Part shown: piece by piece, positions 1-5,339 of the stretch
Numbering within the stretch: position 1 is the stretch's first letter
Layout: each line of letters opens with the position of its first letter
Assembly (NCBI GenBank): GCA_013373005.1
Contig: JABXIP010000405.1
Coordinates: 1 to 6,415, forward strand
From: Cytophagia bacterium
GTDB lineage: Bacteria; Bacteroidota; Bacteroidia; Cytophagales; Cyclobacteriaceae
DNA length: 6,415 bases
Direction: 5' to 3'
Notes under the pieces: model-generated
Told to the model about the DNA's origin: nothing
Seen by the model: the letters and a program-made list of their open reading frames with translations, nothing else
Databases searched by the model: none
Translations under genes and position numbers: made by a program

Positions 1-1937
1 ATGGCTCCTTTGTCTGTGGTAATTAGTAATTCACCGGATTTTGGCTCAATGGCCATTGAGAGAATGTGGTTTGAAGGCAGAGGGCTATTATCGATGGTGA
101 AGTGATAGATCAATTCCTCTCCGGTTTCAGAGAAAAGCCAGGTTCCGTTGCTTCTTGTTCCGAACCATTTTCTGTTGGCAGGGTCTATGGCAATGTCCGT
201 AATGTATTCGTTTCTGAGGAGTAAACGATTCTCATAAATAGGCACTGATGCGGTTAGAGAGCCTCCCTGCAAAATGCCAAATGGGTTGGTGAAAAAGGCA
301 ATGCCCTGACTGGTGGCCACCCAAACAAAAAGGTCTTCATCCAGCTCAATATCGGTGACTTCATTGCTGGGTAAACCTCCCTGGCCGCCATTCAGATTCA
401 GGTATCTTTCATCTCCTGAAGTTTCATTGTATACCAAAATGCCTCCACCTTCTTCGGGGTCAATGGTCATCCATTTGTCTCCATTGGGCCCGATGAAAAG
501 GTCTATGGGGTATTTTCCAAATGGGTGATCTGGGCTTTGGTTTTGCCATTGATTGCTGGTGGGGTTGTAGGAATACAAGCTGTTTGGCCTGTCATAAAAA
601 GTTGCCCAAAGAAGCCCTTCTTCATCAAGTTCCAGGGCAGAAAGGTTATAGCTCGCATTCGGGTTGGTAGGCCCAGAGCCACTGCCAGTAAGAGATTCAG
701 AAACCAATGAGCTGTTGATTTTGAATAGCCCCTTTTCGCATGAGGCGTAGAAGGTTTCCCCATTCAGCGCAAGCAGGTTTATAACCTGGCTGACTGCCTC
801 AGTAGAAGTCTTTGTCTCAAGAATTTCCCAAAATCCATTTTCAAGATCAAGTACGTTAATGTGATTTTCGGTATTTAAATCTGAAAAGGAGGAAGGCACA
901 GAGTATAGCTTTCTGCCAAAGTTTACAGCATGATAGGAAGTGTCACGTCCTGGTCCATCGATAACATAGAACTCGTTGTCTGTTGTCCCTTTAGGATTTC
1001 TCACGAGCCAAAAATTGCCAGTGCCAATCCAGATATAAGAACCGTCATCAATGATGTCGTTGATTCTCTCACCTTTTGGGTTGAGGGTATAATTGGTCTC
1101 CCAAATGCCATTACTAAGGCTCATGATTCTCTCTTCTGTGCTGAGTAAAAGCGTGCCATTTTGATCTTCAAGCGAGGTTATGCTTGCAGGAAAATTTTCA
1201 ACAAAAACCCAGGTGTCATTCTCTCTTTGAAAGAGATCGTTTTCGCTGGAAGCATAGAGATTTGAACCTGTTTGAATGATTTGGTCAAATGAAAGCCCCG
1301 TGAGTTTTCTGTTCCAATTATTAAAGTCTTGTCTGTTGATATTTGCCGAGAGGCTGGCTGCCATGATGCCATCATCAGTAGCAGCGAAAATGCTGTCATT
1401 GTAAATTAGAAGGTCATTTATGGCCAAAGCAGCACCCGGTTGTCCGAGGTTTTGGTAAGCCTCCGTAATTTCATTTCTGTCAATGTTGTAGACGACTATG
1501 CCTAAGTCTCCGGCCAGGTAAATATTTGCTCCATCCACTACTATCGATCGGTAGGCTTTGGACTGAGTGGTTTGGTATTCCTTAACTGTAGAGATATTCC
1601 GAATGCTGTTTTCCGATACTATATCTATGTTGCCATTTTTGTAACCTACTACCAATGTGGTAAGGTCGGGCAGGGTTTGGATAGCTCCAATGCCGACATC
1701 ACTTAGGCCTGTTATTTTGTTGAAGCGTTCAAGTGTGCCAACAGTTCTGCCGGCAGCAAAAATGGTGTTTTCAGTAGCAGCAAAAATCACTTCTTGCCCC
1801 AGTGCCAGCTGTTTAACTTCTTTGTAACTGAAATGGCTTCTCCAGCCGAGTACAGGTGTAGATACCTGAGCTTTTGCCACAGAAAATGTCAGGAGTGTGA
1901 CAAGCAAGTAGAAAATGGAAAGACTACTTTTTTTCAC
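1..1937 (-). CDS. porZ: PorZ-like type IX secretion system beta-propeller protein (3' end cut by window edge)
   Basis: The frame is open from a GTG at 1937-1935 to the left edge: 645 residues, no stop or frameshift, C-terminus missing. Residues 1-23 form a signal peptide (KKSS basic start, hydrophobic core, AKA before Gln24), so the product is exported; no lipobox Cys is present. The mature part begins with the PorZ-type WRSHFSY (32-38), then GLSDVG (77-82) and GYKNGNIDI (98-106), the hallmark of the N-terminal propeller. Repeated short W/G/T beta-blade motifs continue through about residue 640, consistent with two beta-propellers. Family members run to roughly 750-800 residues, so the last propeller blade(s) and C-terminal domain are probably cut off. 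In Porphyromonas, PorZ sits on the cell surface with PorU, PorV and PorQ and helps attach cargo to A-LPS. The start is set by the signal peptide: the next Met is residue 192. The first 14 nt overlap the end of tdk, implying co-transcription and possibly coupled translation. Confidence 0.9.
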   Translation of the reverse strand, partial: MKKSSLSIFYLLVTLLTFSVAKAQVSTPVLGWRSHFSYKEVKQLALGQEVIFAATENTIFAAGRTVGTLERFNKITGLSDVGIGAIQTLPDLTTLVVGYKNGNIDIVSENSIRNISTVKEYQTTQSKAYRSIVVDGANIYLAGDLGIVVYNIDRNEITEAYQNLGQPGAALAINDLLIYNDSIFAATDDGIMAASLSANINRQDFNNWNRKLTGLSFDQIIQTGSNLYASSENDLFQRENDTWVFVENFPASITSLEDQNGTLLLSTEERIMSLSNGIWETNYTLNPKGERINDIIDDGSYIWIGTGNFWLVRNPKGTTDNEFYVIDGPGRDTSYHAVNFGRKLYSVPSSFSDLNTENHINVLDLENGFWEILETKTSTEAVSQVINLLALNGETFYASCEKGLFKINSSLVSESLTGSGSGPTNPNASYNLSALELDEEGLLWATFYDRPNSLYSYNPTSNQWQNQSPDHPFGKYPIDLFIGPNGDKWMTIDPEEGGGILVYNETSGDERYLNLNGGQGGLPSNEVTDIELDEDLFVWVATSQGIAFFTNPFGILQGGSLTASVPIYENRLLLRNEYITDIAIDPANRKWFGTRSNGTWLFSETGEELIYHFTIDNSPLPSNHILSMAIEPKSGELLITTDKGA

Positions 1938-2535
1938 CGGTTTTCTTCTGCTTTTCTTTTTGCCCTTCGTAGAAATACTTTCTGTTTCGAGCCTGGTAAA
2001 TGTCTTGTTCCCCCAATTCAACAGTTTTTTCACTATCTGTTAGTTTGAAGGAGAACGAAGCCAGAGAGCCACTTATGGCACAGATGGCATGAAGTTTTGT
2101 AACAAACTCTGCGATGGCCAGGAGGTATGGCATTGGGCCGAATGGCTGACCGTTGGCATCCATATCCAGCCCGGCCACGATCACTCGCTTGCCTGAATTG
2201 GCCAGTTTACGACAAACATCTACAATGTCTTTATCGAAAAACTGAGCTTCATCAATTCCAATCACATCACTATCACCGGCCAATAAAATAATGTCTGAAG
2301 CAAATTGAACGGGCGTAGAACGAATAGCTGTCTTATTATGAGACACCACATCTTCATCATCATAACGCGTGTCTACGGCCGGCTTAAATATTTCTACCTT
2401 CTGCTTGGCAATGGTAGCGCGTCTAAGCCTCCTGATCAGCTCTTCCGTTTTACCGGAAAACATGCATCCACAGATTACCTCAATACTGCCAGTTGTATGT
2501 TCTCCAGGTATATTGGTTTGTGGTTCCAGAAACAT
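1924..2535 (-). CDS. tdk: Thymidine kinase, type II (TK1-like), zinc site degenerate
   Basis: Cytosolic salvage enzyme that phosphorylates thymidine to dTMP with ATP. At 203 residues it is normal for the family. The P-loop GCMFSGKT lies at 23-30, followed by the family-typical EELIRRLRRA. FKPAVDTRY is at 50-58. The Walker B/catalytic stretch is GIDEAQFF at 93-100, with Glu96 the expected catalytic base. GLDMDANGQPFGPMP at 122-136 matches the conserved lasso-proximal region. The C-terminal zinc ribbon normally has two Cys pairs. Here the first pair reads Cys152-x2-Ser155 and the second aligns with Asn184 and Tyr187, so three of four ligands appear lost. The tail is Lys/Glu-rich (191-203). The ATG at 2535 follows the ferredoxin stop after 1 nt, and the last 14 nt overlap porZ; the gene is therefore the middle of a three-gene unit. 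Identification is secure, while retained activity without zinc is inference. Confidence 0.97.
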   Translation of the reverse strand: MFLEPQTNIPGEHTTGSIEVICGCMFSGKTEELIRRLRRATIAKQKVEIFKPAVDTRYDDEDVVSHNKTAIRSTPVQFASDIILLAGDSDVIGIDEAQFFDKDIVDVCRKLANSGKRVIVAGLDMDANGQPFGPMPYLLAIAEFVTKLHAICAISGSLASFSFKLTDSEKTVELGEQDIYQARNRKYFYEGQKEKQKKTGEKK

Positions 2536-2536
2536 A

Positions 2537-2860
2537 TTATTCGGTATAGGTTAAATGTGGAAATTTATTCGCCTCAGCAACACTCACCTCAATGTCTCCA
2601 TTCAGGGTGTTTTGGCAAGCTAGTCGTTCATTTTCTTTCAATCTACCTAATTCAGAGAATTTTTGCTCGGGCTCTTTCAGTTCACCAAAATGAGCTAAAC
2701 CTTCATGAACAACCAGCCTACAGGTTGTGCACCTTCCTTTGGCACCGCAGGCAAACATCCAATCTATCTGATGATCATGAATAATTTTGAGGATTGAGTC
2801 GTTAGATGGAGGAACATCAATGAGCGTATTATTCAGATTTCGGATCAGGATTTTGGGCAT
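2537..2860 (-). CDS. 2Fe-2S ferredoxin-like protein
   Basis: A 107-residue soluble protein with a beta-grasp 2Fe-2S ferredoxin pattern. The cluster ligands are Cys38, Cys44 and Cys47 (C-x5-C-x2-C, in ACGAKGRCTTCRLVV) and Cys82 (RLACQ), which gives a complete set of four. The x5 spacing differs from the x4 of plant-type photosynthetic ferredoxins and resembles adrenodoxin-like and other bacterial 2Fe-2S domains. The rest fits the fold: an N-terminal beta strand (KILIRNL), an acidic helix before the first Cys, and a C-terminal strand (DIEVSV). No reductase or oxygenase partner lies in the window, so the electron partner is unknown. It is the first gene of the leftward unit: its TAA is 1 nt from the tdk ATG. 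Its own ATG lies 33 bp from the divergent start at 2894. Length and ligands indicate an intact gene. Confidence 0.93.
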   Translation of the reverse strand: MPKILIRNLNNTLIDVPPSNDSILKIIHDHQIDWMFACGAKGRCTTCRLVVHEGLAHFGELKEPEQKFSELGRLKENERLACQNTLNGDIEVSVAEANKFPHLTYTE

Positions 2861-2879
2861 TATGCTTAATTTAACTTTG
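2853..2879 (+). promoter_or_regulatory. Putative Bacteroidota-type promoter for the gene at 2894
   Basis: TAACTTTG at 2872-2879 matches the Bacteroidota -7 box TAnnTTTG exactly. A TTG at 2853-2855, within a TTTTG run, could be the -33 element. The spacer is 16 nt, shorter than the usual 19 or so, which weakens the pairing. Transcription would start near 2884-2887, giving a leader of only about 10 nt, and no Shine-Dalgarno sequence precedes the ATG. The -33 element lies inside the start of the divergent ferredoxin gene. Confidence 0.5.
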
Positions 2880-2905
2880 AAAAACTACCGTACATGCTTT
2901 ATCAA
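2880..2905 (-). promoter_or_regulatory. Possible weak promoter for the ferredoxin-tdk-porZ unit
   Basis: On the minus strand TAGTTTTT (2887-2880) matches TAnnTTTG except at the last base. A TTG at 2905-2903 lies 15 nt upstream, inside the divergent coding sequence. This is the best candidate in the short gap, but the fit is poor and the true promoter may differ. If real, it overlaps the rightward promoter, so the two transcription units would compete for polymerase. Confidence 0.25.
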
Positions 2906-3898
2906 CTAAAACAGTCAGAAGTAGCTGCTGTAAGCCAGAAAATTGGCGAAACTATTTGCGATAAAACCTTTCAAAATTATACAAAAATTGACGGTGAGCA
3001 TCTCATTTCCCTCACCAATTCCAGGCAGGTGAACTCCTTTATTATCCGGTCGCTATTTACTCAATGGCGAAAGGAAGTGGAGAAGCTGGAAAGTCCCTAT
3101 TTCGACTTTAAGCATGAGAAGGTGCAAGAGGCTTTGAAGAACTTTATGAATGTGCTCTCGAATCACATCAGTATAGACAGAGCTAATTTGCAGCCAATTC
3201 TAAACCGAGCCATTGCCGACACCATTCTAATTTCTTTCGAACCAAAGGCTTTTTTAGAGTCGGTTTTAGATAGATCTCCCAAGCCTCAGGATTTCAAATT
3301 GCAGTTCAAATACATCAAGAATAATCGCGAGCTGTTTAAAGATTTGGTAGACCAAATTGGTGACTTCGATACTAAAGCCAGCATTCTTCAGGCCTATGAC
3401 GAACTAGGCAAATCAGACAAGGAAGATATCGACCCGAAGACCTTTATGGAAAAGCTAAATTCAGAAGCCTTGCTGAATGACTTGTTCGAGGTGAAGGAAG
3501 AACCAAAACCAGAGCCGGAACCTGTGGTTGTTGAGGCTCCTGCAGAGGTTGCCAAACCAAAGCCTCAGTCTGTTGAGAAGCCTGTAGAAGAAAAGCATTC
3601 CACCACTTTGAATGATAGGTTTGAAAGCTCATCAAAGGGTCAAACCCTGGCTGAAAAACTTCAACGCAAGGTGAATAAATCAATCGAAGCCAGCTTAACC
3701 CTGAATGAGAAATTCATGTTCCAGAATAACCTTTTTCATGGAGACAATGCCAAGATGAAGCAGGCTTTTGCTGCTATCGATCAGGCCGAAAGTCTTCAGG
3801 ATGCCCTAAACAAGGCCAATACTTTCAATGATGGTTGGGATATGGACAGCGAAGAAGTTGAAGCATTTATGGGGGTGTTGGAGCGCAGATTTGCGTAG
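2894..3898 (+). CDS. Conserved hypothetical protein, helical with Pro/Glu-rich linker
   Basis: Function not recognised. The 334-residue product has no signal peptide or membrane segment and is probably cytoplasmic. Residues 1-198 look mostly alpha-helical, with a distinctive stretch around 99-121 (LQPILNRAIADTILISFEP). Residues 200-236 are a low-complexity linker rich in Pro, Glu, Lys and Val (KPEPEP, then PKPQ, then EKPVEEK). Residues 237-334 form a compact C-terminal module: LNDRF (239-243), LAEKL (252-256), a helix into SLTLNEKFMFQNNLFHGDN (267-285), then GWDMDSEEVEAFMGVLERRF to the end. From memory, this module (NDRFLFINELFGGD-like, ending in VxRRF) recurs in unnamed Bacteroidota proteins, so the gene is real rather than a chance ORF. 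The ATG at 2894 is the first in frame after the promoter-like box. It is monocistronic here, divergent from the ferredoxin gene and convergent with rodA. The linker suggests two separately acting domains, perhaps a scaffold or adaptor; that is inference. Confidence 0.85.
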   Translation: MLYQLKQSEVAAVSQKIGETICDKTFQNYTKIDGEHLISLTNSRQVNSFIIRSLFTQWRKEVEKLESPYFDFKHEKVQEALKNFMNVLSNHISIDRANLQPILNRAIADTILISFEPKAFLESVLDRSPKPQDFKLQFKYIKNNRELFKDLVDQIGDFDTKASILQAYDELGKSDKEDIDPKTFMEKLNSEALLNDLFEVKEEPKPEPEPVVVEAPAEVAKPKPQSVEKPVEEKHSTTLNDRFESSSKGQTLAEKLQRKVNKSIEASLTLNEKFMFQNNLFHGDNAKMKQAFAAIDQAESLQDALNKANTFNDGWDMDSEEVEAFMGVLERRFA

Positions 3899-3941
3899 GA
3901 CTGTTATCAGTTAAACAGAAATTATCTAGGCTATGAATCCC

Positions 3942-4010
3942 CCTCAGAGTCTCCTGAAAGGGACTCTGAGGAATTTGGTTCATCAGAGTCCACTGCGTGA
4001 GACTCTGATG
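3942..4010. repeat. Two tandem near-identical perfect hairpins (REP-like pair)
   Basis: Element 1 spans 3942-3971, with arms CCTCAGAGTC and GACTCTGAGG. Element 2 spans 3981-4010, with arms CATCAGAGTC and GACTCTGATG. Both have perfect 10-bp outer stems enclosing exactly 10 nt, and they lie 39 nt apart. The second base pair is C-G in one and A-T in the other, a compensated change. The 10-nt interiors share no sequence, yet each can form three more pairs with a 3-nt loop and a single bulged base: CCT/AGG in element 1, CAC/GTG in element 2. No in-frame gene explains the region. Confidence 0.85.
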
Positions 4011-4024
4011 GAGGTGCTGTTTTT
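3942..4024. terminator. Probable bidirectional terminator region between convergent genes
   Basis: The twin hairpins lie 43 nt after the stop of the plus-strand gene (3898) and 54 nt after the stop of rodA on the minus strand (4065), the expected place for shared termination. For rightward transcription, the second hairpin is followed after 9 nt by TTTTT (4020-4024), which is offset from an ideal intrinsic terminator. Leftward, no clear U-tract follows either hairpin. The remainder of the 166 bp gap (3899-4064) holds no gene that I can support. Confidence 0.55.
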
Positions 4025-4025
4025 C

Positions 4026-4058
4026 TCTTGGAATTTGGGTTTTTGAATCTTGGAATTT
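4026..4058. repeat. Short direct repeat TCTTGGAATTT, two copies
   Basis: The 11-mer occurs at 4026-4036 and 4048-4058, offset by 22 bp, just beyond the rodA stop. The inner GGAATTTGG of the first copy also occurs at 3970-3978. It may be a simple local duplication in AT-rich sequence; no function is implied. Confidence 0.6.
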
Positions 4059-4064
4059 CGTCCT

Positions 4065-5339
4065 TTAGTGTCGTGAAAGCACCTGTGCCCTGTGCATATC
4101 TATCTTCAGCAACACAAAAAGCATAATAGTAAACGACCAAAGCGATGATCCCCCATAACTGAAGAAGGGAAGAGGAATACCCACCACAGGAAAGAGGCCA
4201 ATGGTCATGGCGATATTGATGGTGAAGTGGAAGAATATAATACTGGCTACGGAGTAACCATAAAACCGTGCAAACTTCGACTTCTGCCTTTCTGCAATAA
4301 AGACAATGCGTAAAATCAAAGCCAGGAAGAGGAAGATCATTACTGCACTTCCCAACCAGCCATGTTCTTCTGCCAGTGTACTAAAGATAAAGTCGGTGCT
4401 TTGCTCCGGTACATAACCAAACTTGGTTTGGGTTCCTTCCAAAAAGCCTTTGCCTGAAAAGCCTCCAGAGCCAATGGCGATTTTAGATTGTTCCAGATTC
4501 CAACCTTCTGCTTGAGGATCTACCAATTCTGGACGGAAAATGGCTTCAACTCGCTTTCTCTGATACTCGTAAATCACTTCATTCAGAATGAAATCTGTTG
4601 CCATCACAAAACCGGTTACCACAATGGCAATCAGGGCAACAGGAATAAGCCTTTTAGGTCTTTTCCATTGCATGACTGCTGCAATGAAAGTAACAGTTCC
4701 TATACCAATGAAAATGTAGTTTTCAGGGACCAGAAGAGTGAGTATGAATAGCACACCGATGGTGAATCCTAGAATAAGATAGATGGAGGGGAAGCCCTCG
4801 CGATACATTGGAATAACCAACGAGGCATAGATAATTACCGATCCAAAGTCGGGTTGGAGCATGATTAGACCAATGGGTAAGGCAAGGATTAAAAATGCCT
4901 TGATCTGCGAACTAAAGTCCGAAAGCTTAACCCCGGTTGATGAAACAAATCTCGCTAAAAGTAAGGCCGTGGCCATTTTGGTAAACTCAGCAGGTTGCAG
5001 CCTGAAAGAACCTATTTCGAACCAGGCTTTGGCACCATTTACTTCTCTACCGAATATGAGTACTCCGGCCAGAAGAAGTATCATGAGGCCATAATAGATT
5101 GGAGCAAAGGACTCGTAAATACGGAAATCGAGCAGGAGAATAACTAAAATGGGAACGAGAGCTACACCAATAAAAATGAGCTGTCTTCCACTATTAAGGC
5201 TAATGTCTAGAATACTTTGATCTGCGACAGGGTCATAAACCGATGCGAAAATGTTAAACCAACCCAGTGCTACTAGTATGAAATAAATAAATACTACTAG
5301 CCAGTCTAAGTCAGTAAAAAATCCACCCTCTCTTCTCAA
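4065..5339 (-). CDS. rodA: RodA, SEDS-family peptidoglycan glycosyltransferase
   Basis: Integral inner-membrane polymerase that builds glycan strands from lipid II in the elongasome, paired with PBP2. Family signatures in its 424 residues: EVNGAKAWFEIGSFRLQPAEFTK (from 99), QPDFGS (162-167), YQRKRV (259-264), SKIAIGSGGFSGKGF (285-299), PEQSTDFIFSTLAEEHGW (311-328) and GIPLPFFSYGGSS (387-399). Asp316 in TDFIF corresponds to the catalytic Asp of characterised RodA proteins. About 12 hydrophobic segments can be drawn. Four of them lie between QPDFGS and YQRKRV, where E. coli RodA has two, which accounts for much of the extra length over the roughly 370-residue E. coli protein. The start is a TTG at 5339-5337 that overlaps the TGA of mrdA. 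The frame opens only 10 codons further upstream, with no ATG or GTG there, and no Met follows until inside the membrane domain (residue 86). Translation is probably coupled to mrdA. Confidence 0.96.
   Translation of the reverse strand: MRREGGFFTDLDWLVVFIYFILVALGWFNIFASVYDPVADQSILDISLNSGRQLIFIGVALVPILVILLLDFRIYESFAPIYYGLMILLLAGVLIFGREVNGAKAWFEIGSFRLQPAEFTKMATALLLARFVSSTGVKLSDFSSQIKAFLILALPIGLIMLQPDFGSVIIYASLVIPMYREGFPSIYLILGFTIGVLFILTLLVPENYIFIGIGTVTFIAAVMQWKRPKRLIPVALIAIVVTGFVMATDFILNEVIYEYQRKRVEAIFRPELVDPQAEGWNLEQSKIAIGSGGFSGKGFLEGTQTKFGYVPEQSTDFIFSTLAEEHGWLGSAVMIFLFLALILRIVFIAERQKSKFARFYGYSVASIIFFHFTINIAMTIGLFPVVGIPLPFFSYGGSSLWSFTIMLFVLLKIDMHRAQVLSRH

Noticed and set aside
503..1399. Short minus-strand open frames with their own Met starts inside the porZ region
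   Set aside because: They are out of frame with the continuous 645-codon PorZ reading frame, which has clear family motifs throughout.
2305..2784. Plus-strand open frame of 159 codons opposite tdk and the ferredoxin gene
   Set aside because: It covers the antisense of two well-identified genes, is Cys/His-rich with no recognisable domain, and is best explained as a shadow.
3490..3600. Repetitive CCAAAACCAGAGCC-type sequence in the hypothetical gene
   Set aside because: It is the coding sequence of the Pro/Glu/Lys/Val linker, with no regular DNA repeat unit, so it is not listed as a separate repeat or CRISPR-like element.
3901..3918. Small inverted repeat CTGTT...AACAG just after the plus-strand gene
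   Set aside because: A 5-bp AT-rich stem with an 8-nt loop and no following T-run is too weak to call a terminator.
3931..4140. Minus-strand open frame of 69 codons overlapping the rodA end, with an acidic Ser-rich tail
   Set aside because: It lies in another frame of the rodA 3' end and runs through both hairpins, which themselves create the repetitive Ser/Asp/Glu tail. RodA ends normally, so no frameshift is implied.
5287..5302. AT-rich AATAAATACTACTAG-like repeat in the rodA 5' region
   Set aside because: It encodes the first membrane segment of RodA; the repetition follows from hydrophobic codon use.
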